Assembly: GCA_902522775.1 (NCBI GenBank)
Contig: CABYWQ010000001.1
Location: forward strand, 375,020-439,019
From: Eutrophosalina sp902522775
GTDB lineage: Bacteria; Bacteroidota; Bacteroidia; Flavobacteriales; Flavobacteriaceae
Length of the DNA: 64,000 bases
Direction of reading: 5' to 3'
The notes below the pieces were generated by a model. It had not been told where the DNA came from. It saw only the letters and a list, made by a program, of their open reading frames with translations, and made no database searches. Shown here in pieces: positions 52,712-62,587 of this stretch. Position 1 is the first letter of the stretch, and every line of letters starts with the position of its first letter. The position numbers and the translations under genes were made by a program.

Positions 52712-54178
52712 ATGAGATTTTATTTAATTATAGTTAGTTTACTTATGTTTTTCTCTTGTAAGAAAAATTTGGATAATCCTAATATAATTATATTTATTGC
52801 TGATGATGTTAGCTGGGATGATTTAGGGTGTTATGGAAATTTAGATGTAAAAACACCTAATATTGATGAATTAGCTAAAAAAGGTATAGTCTTTAAAAAT
52901 ACATTTTTAACAACAAGTTCATGTAGTCCTAGCAGAAACTCAATATTGACAGGAAGATATCCGCATAATACAGGTGCGGCAGAACTTCATACTGAACCAC
53001 CAATTGAAATGATATCACTTCCTGAAATTTTAAAAAATAATGGATATTATACAATACAAGCAGGGAAATTTCATCTAGGTGAATATGCAAAAAGAGGTTT
53101 TAATAAAATTTATGAGGATAGAAAAAAAAATGGTTTGGGTGGTGAGGATCTTTGGGTTAATGTTATTGAAAATAGACCTAAAAATATTCCATTTTTCATG
53201 TGGTTTGCATCTTATGATGCTCACAGAGGATGGGGTAAAAATGATTTTTCAGGAACACACAACCCTGAAACCATAAAGGTTCCAAAATATTTGGTTGATA
53301 GTAAATTAACCAGAGAAGATTTGTCTAATTATTATGATGAAATTACTCGCTTTGATCATTATATAGGAGAAGTTGTTAAAAAATTGAAAATTCAAAACAT
53401 ATTTGATGATACAATGATAATTATCATGGCTGACAATGGAAGACCATTTCCTCACAGTAAGACTAGACTAAATGATCAAGGTGTAAAAACACCGTTTATT
53501 ATACATTACCCACGAATGAAGTCTAAATTGAATTATAGTGAAAGTTTAATTAGTTCAATAGATATTGCTCCAACAATTATCGATATAGTTAAAATTGATA
53601 AAGTAGTGTCTTTTCAAGGCAAAAGTTTTATAGATGTTATTAAAAATCCTAAAAAAAAATTTAGGAATTATGTATTTGCTGAACACAACTGGCATGACTA
53701 TGAATCACATCAAAGAATGGTTAGAAATAAGGATTTTTTATATATCCGAAACTCAAGAAGTCAGTTCATGCAAGAAGGTCCTCTAGATGCATTAAACAGC
53801 CCATCATATATTGACTTAAAGAATGGTCAAAAAGATAAAACGTTAACTAATTCTCAATCTGAAATATTTACTAATCCTAGACCAAAAGAAGAATTATATG
53901 ATCTGGCTGTTGATCCTTATCAATTCAATAATCTATTAAATAATGGTAATAATGGTAACATTCCTGATATTTATTTAAAATTATTTAATATACTAGATAG
54001 ATGGATTATTGATACTGGAGATAATATACCCTTAAATATTACTAGGGACTGGTATTTTAGAGATCAAGATAAACTTAATGAATCTTCTTCTCCCAAAACA
54101 AGTTATCATGGTATAAGAGGAGAAATGCCTGGAAAGTCACTGAATGCAGTAAAAAATAATAATAAAGGACCTTTTTAA
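52712..54178 (+). CDS. Sulfatase (S1 family) lipoprotein, cysteine-type
   Basis: The 488-residue protein begins with a lipoprotein signal (MRFYLIIVSLLMFFSC, Cys16). The sulfatase core shows metal-binding IADDVSWDD at residues 29-37, the catalytic signature CSPSRNSILTG starting at Cys71, the lysine/histidine site GKFHLGE, and the DNG metal site MADNGRPFPHSK. Cys71 must be converted to formylglycine by a maturase encoded elsewhere. The features recall heparan-N-sulfatase-like or polysaccharide sulfatases, but the substrate is unknown. It lies 9 bases after argH, so it may be read with the arginine operon. It ends 1 base before the convergent lpd stop. Confidence 0.85.
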   Translation: MRFYLIIVSLLMFFSCKKNLDNPNIIIFIADDVSWDDLGCYGNLDVKTPNIDELAKKGIVFKNTFLTTSSCSPSRNSILTGRYPHNTGAAELHTEPPIEMISLPEILKNNGYYTIQAGKFHLGEYAKRGFNKIYEDRKKNGLGGEDLWVNVIENRPKNIPFFMWFASYDAHRGWGKNDFSGTHNPETIKVPKYLVDSKLTREDLSNYYDEITRFDHYIGEVVKKLKIQNIFDDTMIIIMADNGRPFPHSKTRLNDQGVKTPFIIHYPRMKSKLNYSESLISSIDIAPTIIDIVKIDKVVSFQGKSFIDVIKNPKKKFRNYVFAEHNWHDYESHQRMVRNKDFLYIRNSRSQFMQEGPLDALNSPSYIDLKNGQKDKTLTNSQSEIFTNPRPKEELYDLAVDPYQFNNLLNNGNNGNIPDIYLKLFNILDRWIIDTGDNIPLNITRDWYFRDQDKLNESSSPKTSYHGIRGEMPGKSLNAVKNNNKGPF

Positions 54179-54179
54179 T

Positions 54180-55583
54180 TTAAATGTGCAGTGGCCTATT
54201 CTCCAAGGCTGAAAGAGCAGCTTCTTTCATAGCTTCAGAATAAGTTGGATGAGGATGACTCATCATGGAAATATCTTCACAAGAGGCTTTAAATTCCATT
54301 GCTGTGACACCTTCAATAATCAAATCAGCAGCACGAGCTCCTATAATATGAACACCAAGAATTTCATCAGACTTTTTATCAGCAATTATCTTTACAAAAC
54401 CATCTAAATCATTACTAGCTCTTGATCTTCCCAAAGCTCTCATTGGAAATTTTCCAACTTTTATATCATAATTTTCTTTAATCAATTGGTCTTCGGTTTT
54501 ACCTACTGATGCGACTTCTGGCCAGGTATAAATCACATTTGGAATTAAATTATAATTAATATGTGGTTTTTGATTTTTCATTATTTCTGCAACTGCTATA
54601 CCCTCCTCTTCAGCTTTGTGAGCTAACATTGGGCCACTGATAACGTCACCTATAGCATAGATATTTTCAGTACTTGTTTCAAATTTATTATTTACCATGA
54701 TCTTTCCATTGCTATCACATGAAACATCAATATTAGAAAGATTTAATCCATCAGTGTATGCTTTTCTTCCAACAGATACTAAACAATAATCCGAATTAAA
54801 TTCAACTATTTTATCATCAATATCTTTAGCTTTAACTAAAACTGACTGTCCTTTATTTTGTACTTCAAAAACCTTGTGAGATAAATAAAAATTGATTTTT
54901 TCTTTTTTAAAAATCTTTAAAAGTTCTTTAGATATATCTTTATCCATGAATGGTGTTATTTTATTTGAATATTCAATGACAGTTACATCTGATCCAAGCC
55001 TTTTGTAAACTTGACCTAGCTCAAGGCCAATGACACCACCTCCTACAATAACAAGGTGTTTTGGTATTTCTTTTAATGATAAAGCTTCAGTAGACGTCAG
55101 AACTCTCTTCTTATCTAAATTAATAAAAGGAAGAGATGCAGGTTTAGATCCTGTTGCAATAACACATTTATCGAAGCTTATTTTTTCACCCGTTTCTTTA
55201 ATTAAAATCGATGATGAATCAATAAAAGATCCAAATCCGTTGAAAACTGTTATTTTATTTTTATCCATTAAAAAATTTATTCCTTTTACAGTCTGATCAA
55301 CAACTTTGTTTTTTCTATCTATCATCTTTTGAAAATCGAGTTTAACTTCACCATCTATTTCTATGCCATGGGAATTAGCATTTTTCATTATATCGTGGTA
55401 GTGATGTGATGAATCTAATAATGTTTTTGAGGGAATACAGCCTACATTAAGACATGTTCCCCCCAAGGAATTATATTTTTCAATAATAGCGGTTTTAAAA
55501 CCAAGTTGTGCAAGCCTAATTGCACAAACATAGCCTCCTGGACCTGAACCTATAACTACAACCTCAAATTTATTTAAAGACAT
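54180..55583 (-). CDS. lpd: Dihydrolipoyl dehydrogenase (E3)
   Basis: From ATG 55581-55583 (MSLNKFEVVVIGSGPGG) the protein has 467 residues; an earlier in-frame start at 55607 would add an unlikely extension before the FAD motif. It has the redox disulfide GGTCLNVGCIPSK (Cys44, Cys49), the NAD motif VIVGGGVIGLELG, AIGDVISGPMLAHKA and the C-terminal HPHPTYSEA with the His-Glu dyad. It reoxidises lipoamide for the 2-oxoacid dehydrogenase complexes, one E1 of which is at 2560. It is monocistronic and divergent to nhaC with 109 bases between. Confidence 0.94.
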   Translation of the reverse strand: MSLNKFEVVVIGSGPGGYVCAIRLAQLGFKTAIIEKYNSLGGTCLNVGCIPSKTLLDSSHHYHDIMKNANSHGIEIDGEVKLDFQKMIDRKNKVVDQTVKGINFLMDKNKITVFNGFGSFIDSSSILIKETGEKISFDKCVIATGSKPASLPFINLDKKRVLTSTEALSLKEIPKHLVIVGGGVIGLELGQVYKRLGSDVTVIEYSNKITPFMDKDISKELLKIFKKEKINFYLSHKVFEVQNKGQSVLVKAKDIDDKIVEFNSDYCLVSVGRKAYTDGLNLSNIDVSCDSNGKIMVNNKFETSTENIYAIGDVISGPMLAHKAEEEGIAVAEIMKNQKPHINYNLIPNVIYTWPEVASVGKTEDQLIKENYDIKVGKFPMRALGRSRASNDLDGFVKIIADKKSDEILGVHIIGARAADLIIEGVTAMEFKASCEDISMMSHPHPTYSEAMKEAALSALENRPLHI

Positions 55584-55692
55584 GAATACAAAAATACAAA
55601 TACTCAATAATTAAAAATGATTTTAATAAGTTATTTTAAGATCTATAAACATGATTTTTGAATATATTAGCAAGTAACTAATTATAAAGAAA

Positions 55693-57126
55693 ATGAGTAT
55701 TGAAAATAATAAGGAAATTTCACTTTTTGACTCACTTGCTCCAATTTTTATTCTTATTATTCTTCTTTATATAAATGTTAGCATTTATGGTGATTCATCA
55801 ATAGATGGTTCAAGTCAGTTTATTTTAATACTAGGAGCTTCTATTGCATTTATCTTTGGAATCAAAAACAAAATAAAATCTAAAGACATATTCTTAACAA
55901 TTTCAGAAAATCTAAAGTCAATTAGTACTCCAATAATAATTCTACTGTTAGTTGGAGCTCTCTCTGGAACATGGCTAGTTAGTGGTATAATACCTTCAAT
56001 GATTTATTATGGATTGAAATTAGTTAATGTATCATTTTTTTTACCATCTTGTGTTGTTATTAGTAGTATCGTTGCTCTTGCTACTGGAAGTAGTTGGTCA
56101 ACATCTGCAACAGTAGGAATTGGACTTATTGGTATTGGTAAGGCATTAGGTTTTGATTTAGGTATAGTAGCTGGTGCAATAATTTCAGGTGCATATTTTG
56201 GAGATAAAATGTCTCCATTAAGTGATACCACCAATTTAGCTGCTGCTGTTTCAGGATCAAATCTTTTCGAACATATAAAGTACATGACAATCACTACTGT
56301 GCCTACTATTATTATTACACTTGTCTTTTTTACAGTATATAATTTATTATATGAACCTAATCAAATCGCTGAAAATATGGGTTATGTAGAATCCATGAAA
56401 GAATATTTTTTTATTTCACCAATTCTTTTCTTAGTGCCTTTAATTGTTATTTTATTTATAATTAAAAAAATTAATCCTATCATATCTCTTTTTGTTGGTG
56501 TAATAGCTGCTTCATTATTTTTTTTGATATTTCAAAATGAATTAATTATCAAATTAATCAATGATTTAGGAATAAATAGATATCAAATAATCATGAATTC
56601 AATTGTTTCTGAAACAAATATTCAAACTGATATTATTTTTTTGTCCGAATTATTTAATTCAGATGGAATGAAAGGAATGTTAAACACTATTTGGCTCGTA
56701 ATTTCTGCAATGATTTTTGGCGGTGTAATGGAAGCTATAGGAGCTTTAAAAAAAATCTCAATCTATTTATTAAGTTTAGCAAAATCCACTACAGGCTTAT
56801 TTTCAAGTACTATTTTGAGTTGTTTTACTGTTAATGTTTCTGCCTCTGATCAATATTTAGCTATAGTAATTCCAGGAAAAATGTTTTCCTCTGCGTATAA
56901 AGACAGGAAGCTCTCAAGTGTGAATCTTAGTAGGACTATTGAAGATTCCGGAACAGTTACGTCTGTATTGATACCCTGGAATACATGTGGAGCTTACCAA
57001 TCAAGTGTTTTAAATGTCAACGTTATTGATTATTTTATATATGCTATATTTAATTGGTTAAGTCCAATAACAACAATAGTTGTTGTTTCACTTGGATATA
57101 AAATTAAAAGAATAAATGAAAAATAA
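55693..57126 (+). CDS. nhaC: Na+/H+ antiporter NhaC family
   Basis: The 477-residue membrane protein has about twelve hydrophobic segments and NhaC-like motifs: ALSGTWLVSGIIPSMIYYG (key motif SGTWLVSG), ATGSSWSTSATVG, GAYFGDKMSPLSDTTNLA and a second-half WNTCGAYQSSVL. It should expel Na+ in exchange for protons, in line with a saline habitat. A poly-acidic cytoplasmic loop is not evident. It overlaps ftsK by 11 bases, so the two may share a message. Confidence 0.88.
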   Translation: MSIENNKEISLFDSLAPIFILIILLYINVSIYGDSSIDGSSQFILILGASIAFIFGIKNKIKSKDIFLTISENLKSISTPIIILLLVGALSGTWLVSGIIPSMIYYGLKLVNVSFFLPSCVVISSIVALATGSSWSTSATVGIGLIGIGKALGFDLGIVAGAIISGAYFGDKMSPLSDTTNLAAAVSGSNLFEHIKYMTITTVPTIIITLVFFTVYNLLYEPNQIAENMGYVESMKEYFFISPILFLVPLIVILFIIKKINPIISLFVGVIAASLFFLIFQNELIIKLINDLGINRYQIIMNSIVSETNIQTDIIFLSELFNSDGMKGMLNTIWLVISAMIFGGVMEAIGALKKISIYLLSLAKSTTGLFSSTILSCFTVNVSASDQYLAIVIPGKMFSSAYKDRKLSSVNLSRTIEDSGTVTSVLIPWNTCGAYQSSVLNVNVIDYFIYAIFNWLSPITTIVVVSLGYKIKRINEK

Positions 57127-59419
57127 TTTTAAAATAATTTTTGGAACTTTTTTAGTTGTTTTGTCAATACTAATTACTGTTTCAATTTTCTCATTTATGT
57201 ATAACTGGCAGGAAGATCAATCTTTAATTAATGGACTATTTAGTTCTGATGATAAAATAAATAATATTGGAAAAAAAATAGGTTTTTATTTGTCTTATTA
57301 TTTAGTGTACAAAAGTTTTGGAATTGGATCATTGTTGATATGTTTGAACATCCTTATTGTTGGCTTGTCTTTATCATTTAACAAAGGAGTTAATAATATT
57401 TTAAACAGATCTTTCATTCTTTTATTTTCTTGTATATGGGTATCAATTTTTTGCGGCTACTTCATTTCAAATAAAATTTATGCAGGTATATTTGGTTTTG
57501 AAGTTAAAAATTTAATAATAAATTTTTCTGGTGAAATTGGATTAATTCTTCTTCTTCTATTTGGTTTTATAGTTTTTATGATTACGGTTTTAAATCTAAC
57601 TCCCATAAAACTATTTAATTTTTTAGGATCAATTATAAAGATTTTCAAAGAAAAAATTAAACTTAATAATTCAATAGGAATTGAAACTATTGACGATAAT
57701 AAAAAAACTATAAATAAAGAAAATAGTTTTGTTTTTAAAAATGATGTTGATAAAGATGAAATAAAACCTACAATAGAAAATTTTTCAAAGTTTGATTTAG
57801 AAAAAAATAAAGAAGATATAATAAATTCAGATGATAAGATTGAAATGAAAATAGAAACAATTAGTGATGAAGAAAGAATAAATTCAGAATCTGAAAATAT
57901 TTTAAAAAAATATGGAGAGTTTGATCCAACTTTAGAACTTAAGGGCTATAAGCTACCGCAGATTAAGCTTCTTTCTGAACACAATAATGACGGAGTTATA
58001 ACAATAAATCAAGAGGAACTTGAAGAAAATAAAGAAAAAATTATTGATACTCTAAAAAACTATAAAATTGGAATTGATAAAATTAAAGCAACTATTGGTC
58101 CAACTGTTACCTTATATGAGATCATTCCTGAAGCTGGAGTAAGAATATCTAAAATTAAAAATCTAGAAGATGACATAGCATTATCTCTCTCTGCTCTAGG
58201 AATAAGGATAATAGCACCTATTCCAGGAAAAGGAACTATTGGAATTGAAGTGCCAAATAAAATCAGAAAGATTGTCTCGATGAAATCTTTAATTTCATCA
58301 AAAAAATTTCAAGAGGCGGAAATGGAGTTACCCTTAGCCTTAGGTAAAACAATTAGTAATGAAACTTTTGTGGTAGATTTTTCAAGAATGCCCCATTTAC
58401 TTATGGCAGGAGCTACAGGCCAAGGTAAGTCAGTAGGAATAAACGCTATCATTACATCTTTGTTGTACAAAAAACATCCATCAGAGATAAAATTTATATT
58501 GGTTGATCCAAAAAAAGTTGAATTAACACTTTTTAATAAAATTGAAAGACATTACCTCGCAAAACTACCTGGCTCAGAAGAACCTATAATTACTGACAAT
58601 AAAGTTGTAATTAAAACTTTAAACTCACTTTGTATTGAAATGGAACAACGCTATGAACTATTGAAAAATGGTCTTTGCAGAAATATAAAAGAATATAACA
58701 TAAAGTTTAAAAAAAGGAAATTAAACCCAAACGACGGTCATAAATTTCTTCCTTATCTAGTTTTAGTTATTGACGAATTTGCTGACTTAATTATGACAAC
58801 TGGAAAAGAAGTTGAGACACCAATTGCGAGATTGGCACAATTAGCAAGAGCAGTCGGAATTCATTTATTAATTGCAACTCAAAGACCTTCGGTTAATGTT
58901 ATTACAGGGTTGATTAAAGCAAATTTTCCAGCAAGAATTGCATTTAGAGTTACATCCAAAGTTGACTCAAGAACTATATTAGATTCAGGAGGTGCAGATC
59001 AATTAATAGGAAGAGGTGATATGTTATATACTCAAGGAAATGATCTGACAAGATTACAATGTGGTTTTATTGATACTGATGAAATAGAAAAAATAACTGA
59101 ATTAATTGGTGCACAAAAGGGTTATTCTGATTCATATATTTTACCAGAATATATTGAAGAGGACAATAACCAAAATAACACCATAAATATTGAGGAAAGG
59201 GATTCGCTATTTAAAGACGCAGCTGAGGTAATCGTAACAGCTCAACAAGGTTCTGCATCATTAATTCAAAGAAAATTAAAGCTTGGATATAATAGAGCTG
59301 GAAGAATTATTGATCAACTAGAATCTGCTGGAATTGTGGGGAGATTTGAAGGAAGTAAAGCTAGGTCTGTGTTAGTTAAAAATTTAGTTGAACTTGAACA
59401 ATTACTAAAAAATGAATAA
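57116..59419 (+). CDS. ftsK: DNA translocase FtsK
   Basis: The 767-residue protein has about four N-terminal membrane segments (to residue about 170), a low-complexity Asn/Lys/Glu linker (about 180-280), the alpha/beta motor with Walker A GATGQGKS near residue 432, VLVIDEFADLIM and ATQRPSVNVITGLIK, and the gamma winged-helix (TAQQGSASLIQRKLKLGYNRAGR, key motif GSASLIQRKL) that reads polar DNA signals. It pumps chromosome ends through the septum and activates dimer resolution. It leads a tight plus-strand run with lolA-like, lptG-like and rib genes. Confidence 0.94.
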   Translation: MKNNFKIIFGTFLVVLSILITVSIFSFMYNWQEDQSLINGLFSSDDKINNIGKKIGFYLSYYLVYKSFGIGSLLICLNILIVGLSLSFNKGVNNILNRSFILLFSCIWVSIFCGYFISNKIYAGIFGFEVKNLIINFSGEIGLILLLLFGFIVFMITVLNLTPIKLFNFLGSIIKIFKEKIKLNNSIGIETIDDNKKTINKENSFVFKNDVDKDEIKPTIENFSKFDLEKNKEDIINSDDKIEMKIETISDEERINSESENILKKYGEFDPTLELKGYKLPQIKLLSEHNNDGVITINQEELEENKEKIIDTLKNYKIGIDKIKATIGPTVTLYEIIPEAGVRISKIKNLEDDIALSLSALGIRIIAPIPGKGTIGIEVPNKIRKIVSMKSLISSKKFQEAEMELPLALGKTISNETFVVDFSRMPHLLMAGATGQGKSVGINAIITSLLYKKHPSEIKFILVDPKKVELTLFNKIERHYLAKLPGSEEPIITDNKVVIKTLNSLCIEMEQRYELLKNGLCRNIKEYNIKFKKRKLNPNDGHKFLPYLVLVIDEFADLIMTTGKEVETPIARLAQLARAVGIHLLIATQRPSVNVITGLIKANFPARIAFRVTSKVDSRTILDSGGADQLIGRGDMLYTQGNDLTRLQCGFIDTDEIEKITELIGAQKGYSDSYILPEYIEEDNNQNNTINIEERDSLFKDAAEVIVTAQQGSASLIQRKLKLGYNRAGRIIDQLESAGIVGRFEGSKARSVLVKNLVELEQLLKNE

Positions 59420-59421
59420 CA

Positions 59422-60039
59422 ATGAAAAAAAAGATTGTTCTAATACTATCAATATTTCATTTACTCTTCCAAGAGAATACAATTATAAAATCTTTTTTTG
59501 ACAATTATCTTAATTTAAAATCAGCAAAGTTTACATTTAGGATTTTAACAACACAGAATAATGAAGTAAAATTCGAAAACAATGGAGAATTTTTAATTAA
59601 AAATGATAAATATAAAATTTTAACTGATGATGTTATATATTATTATAATAACAACTTGTTGTATAGTATTGTTACAGATGATAAAGAAATATATATTTAT
59701 GATATATCTAAAGAAGAAATGAGCAATGATAACATATTATTTAAAAGTATTAACCCAAAAGAACTTATAGTTTTTTTGAAAAAAAACTACTCTTATGAGT
59801 TAATTCTAAATCAAAAAAATAAATCTTACACTTTGTTTTTTACCAACGATTCTAAACCTGACTACGAAGTTATATTTAATTCTAAATTTGAAATTAAAAG
59901 TATTAAAATCATAAACAAAAACTCAACATTCAGTAATGTCTTATTTTTTGAAAATATAAAAACTGATATTGAAATTGATGAGGATAAACTTGAAATTAAC
60001 TTTGAGAGTTATAAAGATTTTTTTATAAATCAATTATGA
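59422..60039 (+). CDS. LolA-like outer-membrane lipoprotein carrier protein
   Basis: The 205-residue protein has an N-terminal signal-like segment (MKKKIVLILSIFHLLF) and then a single beta-rich domain resembling LolA: YLNLKSAKFTFRIL, NNGEFLIKNDKYKIL, VIYYYNNNLLYSIV and KNYSYELIL. Family members ferry lipoproteins from the inner to the outer membrane. Sequence identity to classical LolA is low, and position between ftsK and an LptG/LptF-like permease, a common flavobacterial order, carries much of the weight. Its stop overlaps the next start (ATGA). Confidence 0.72.
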   Translation: MKKKIVLILSIFHLLFQENTIIKSFFDNYLNLKSAKFTFRILTTQNNEVKFENNGEFLIKNDKYKILTDDVIYYYNNNLLYSIVTDDKEIYIYDISKEEMSNDNILFKSINPKELIVFLKKNYSYELILNQKNKSYTLFFTNDSKPDYEVIFNSKFEIKSIKIINKNSTFSNVLFFENIKTDIEIDEDKLEINFESYKDFFINQL

Positions 60040-61472
60040 AAATTTTAGATAAATACATACTAAAGTCATATATGAAAAAGTTTTTTAGCTTTTTTGTTCT
60101 GATAATGTTTGTATTTATTTTTCAAACAATTTGGATGTTTATTGATGATTTAGCTGGAAAAGAAGTAGATTATGAAATAATATTTAAATTTCTTTTATAC
60201 TATACTCCTAAATTAATTCCATTAATTCTCCCCTTAACTGTTCTGTTAGCATCAATTATGACTTTCGGTGACTTAGCAGAAAATTATGAGTTTGCTGCTA
60301 TTAAGTCCTCTGGTATTTCATTGATTAGATCAATGAGAGGTTTAATTGCTTTCAATTTAATATTATGTATTTCTGTTTTTTTTATTTCAAATAATCTTAT
60401 TCCTTATGCTGAATTTAAGTCATATAACCTAAGAAAAAACATCGCAAAAGTAAAACCAGCTTTAGCAATTACTGAGGGGGTTTTTAATAATGTTGGTATT
60501 ATGAATATTAAAGTAGATGACAAATATGGACTTGACAATTCAAACCTAAAAGGAATAATAATTCATAAAACTAATATAAATAACGACAACAACATCGTTA
60601 TAAAAGCTTCATCTGGAAAATTAGTTAGTAATGAATATTCCGATGTTTTAAAAATTGAATTAAATGATGGGTACAGATATGAAGAAATCTACACTAAAAA
60701 CTCAAATACTGATGAATATAAACCGCAAACAAAAATATATTTTGAAAAGCATGAAATATATATTGACCTCAAGGAACTTAATAATGTAGATTTTTCAGAC
60801 GAAAAATATAGCAACACATTCAGAATGCAAAATATAAATGATTTAAAAATCAGTATTGATTCTTTAGAAAACAAACTAATAGATCAATATCAAGATTTTT
60901 CAAATAATTTTTATAAGAGAACAGGTATTTATAATTTTCAAACTAATTATATTAATAATTCAGATATTCCAAATATAAATTCTTATAATACAATATTAAA
61001 AAACTTTGACAAAGTATCTAAAATCCAAATAATTGCTTCAATGCAAAATAATATTGAAAATCAAATTAATAATTTAAAAACTCAGAGAACAAATTTTTTT
61101 ATTAGAGAAAAATTAATTAATCTTCATAAATCTAATTTACATGGAAAATTTGCTATTTCATTTGCTGCAATAATACTTTTTTTTGTTGGTGCTCCGCTAG
61201 GTGCAATAATAAGAAAAGGAGGTTTTGGTTATCCTGTTGTAATTGCATTGTTGTTCTTTTTAACTTATCATTTTGTTGGTACATTTGCAAGGAACGCTGC
61301 TGAGGACGGCTCAATCAATCCATTTATTGGTAGTTGGGTATCAAATTTGATTATGATCCCAATAGGCATTTATTTATTAATTAGGGCATCGTCTGACAAA
61401 ACAATTTTAAATATTGATAACGTTTATATTGAATTTTTACAATTATTAAATAAAATAAAATTTTTTAAATGA
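60036..61472 (+). CDS. LptF/LptG-family (YjgP/YjgQ) lipopolysaccharide export permease
   Basis: The 478-residue protein has the LptF/G layout: N-terminal LDKYILKSYMKKFFSFF, three early membrane segments (KLIPLILPLTVLLASIMTFG), a long periplasmic beta-jellyroll-like domain (about 140-360), and three C-terminal segments with FVGAPLGAIIRKGGFGYPVVIALLFF (key motif GAPLGAIIRKGG). It extracts LPS from the inner membrane for transport outward. Whether it is LptF or LptG cannot be settled. It overlaps lolA-like and rib genes by 4 bases each. Confidence 0.87.
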   Translation: MKILDKYILKSYMKKFFSFFVLIMFVFIFQTIWMFIDDLAGKEVDYEIIFKFLLYYTPKLIPLILPLTVLLASIMTFGDLAENYEFAAIKSSGISLIRSMRGLIAFNLILCISVFFISNNLIPYAEFKSYNLRKNIAKVKPALAITEGVFNNVGIMNIKVDDKYGLDNSNLKGIIIHKTNINNDNNIVIKASSGKLVSNEYSDVLKIELNDGYRYEEIYTKNSNTDEYKPQTKIYFEKHEIYIDLKELNNVDFSDEKYSNTFRMQNINDLKISIDSLENKLIDQYQDFSNNFYKRTGIYNFQTNYINNSDIPNINSYNTILKNFDKVSKIQIIASMQNNIENQINNLKTQRTNFFIREKLINLHKSNLHGKFAISFAAIILFFVGAPLGAIIRKGGFGYPVVIALLFFLTYHFVGTFARNAAEDGSINPFIGSWVSNLIMIPIGIYLLIRASSDKTILNIDNVYIEFLQLLNKIKFFK

Positions 61473-62587
61473 TTTTAGATAAAATAGAAGATGCAATTAA
61501 TGACTTAAAAAATGGTAAAATTATCATAGTTGTTGATGATGAAAATAGAGAAAATGAAGGTGATTTTGTCTTTCCAGCTGAAAATATTAGTCCAGATATC
61601 GTAAACTTTATGGCAACCGAAGGAAGAGGACTAATATGTGTACCTCTAACTGAAAAAAGATGTGAAAAATTAAACCTTAAACCCATGGTTATAAACAACA
61701 CTGAGCTAATGGAAACAGCATTTACAGTTTCAGTTGATTTAAAGGGTAATGGAGTTACATCTGGAATTTCTGCAAGTGACAGAGCAAAAACAATTAAATC
61801 TCTTGTTGATGAAAATACAAAACCCAGAGATTTAGCAAAACCTGGTCATATTTTTCCACTTGTTGGTAAAACTGGAGGTGTTTTGAGAAGAACTGGACAT
61901 ACTGAAGCAGCAATAGATTTAGCAAGACTTGCTGGATTTAAACCTGCAGGAGTTGTATGTGAAATCATGAATAAAGATGGATCAATGGCTAGACTACCGG
62001 AGCTTATTAAATTATCAAAAAAACTGAAATTAAAAATTATATCAATTGAAGACTTGGTTTCATACAGAATGAAAAATGATAGCTTAATTGAATTAGTTGA
62101 TAAGTTTAATTTTAAATCTATATATGGAGATTTTAATATAAATATTTTTAACCAAACAAATAATAATCAAATTCATTTAGCTTTTACTAAAGGAAAGTGG
62201 AAAAATAATGAACCAATATTAACAAGAATAAGTTCACTTGGTAGTATAAACAGCACCTTAGATAACTTATTAGAGGAAAATAAAGATGATTTACAGAAAA
62301 TTTTTAAAAAAATTAATAGTAATAATTTTGGTATTGTTGTTTTTATTAATCATGAACAAGAAACAAATTCACTTTTATCTAGATTTAAAAAAATAAAATC
62401 TACAATTTTAAAAGGAAAATCCCCTACTACATATAAAAAAATGGACACTAAAGACTTTGGAATTGGAGCACAAATTTTACATAAACTGGGAGCTCATAAA
62501 TTAAATCTAATGACAAATAGTAAAAATCTTAAAAGGGTTGGCTTAACTGGGTATGGAATTGAAATAGTAAAAACCACAAAATATTAG
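61469..62587 (+). CDS. ribB: 3,4-dihydroxy-2-butanone-4-phosphate synthase with degenerate GTP cyclohydrolase II domain
   Basis: Residues 1-200 form a complete RibB domain: metal-binding DDENRENEGD at 23-32, HIFPLVGKTGGVLRRTGHTEAAIDL (key motif GGVLRRTGHTEA) and GVVCEIMNKDG. Residues about 208-372 align with RibA (YGDFNINIF, TKDFGIGAQILHKLGAHKL, key motif DFGIGAQIL) but the zinc-binding cysteines expected around residues 250-275 are all absent. So the second half probably no longer opens GTP, and a separate RibA should exist elsewhere. The start is ATG 61469 overlapping the permease stop; the TAG stop shares TTAG with the convergent gene. Confidence 0.88.
   Translation: MILDKIEDAINDLKNGKIIIVVDDENRENEGDFVFPAENISPDIVNFMATEGRGLICVPLTEKRCEKLNLKPMVINNTELMETAFTVSVDLKGNGVTSGISASDRAKTIKSLVDENTKPRDLAKPGHIFPLVGKTGGVLRRTGHTEAAIDLARLAGFKPAGVVCEIMNKDGSMARLPELIKLSKKLKLKIISIEDLVSYRMKNDSLIELVDKFNFKSIYGDFNINIFNQTNNNQIHLAFTKGKWKNNEPILTRISSLGSINSTLDNLLEENKDDLQKIFKKINSNNFGIVVFINHEQETNSLLSRFKKIKSTILKGKSPTTYKKMDTKDFGIGAQILHKLGAHKLNLMTNSKNLKRVGLTGYGIEIVKTTKY

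Noticed and set aside
55584..55692. Gap between lpd and nhaC as a possible small RNA gene
   Set aside because: Only A/T-rich sequence with weak promoter-like words is present; no stable hairpin or terminator is visible.
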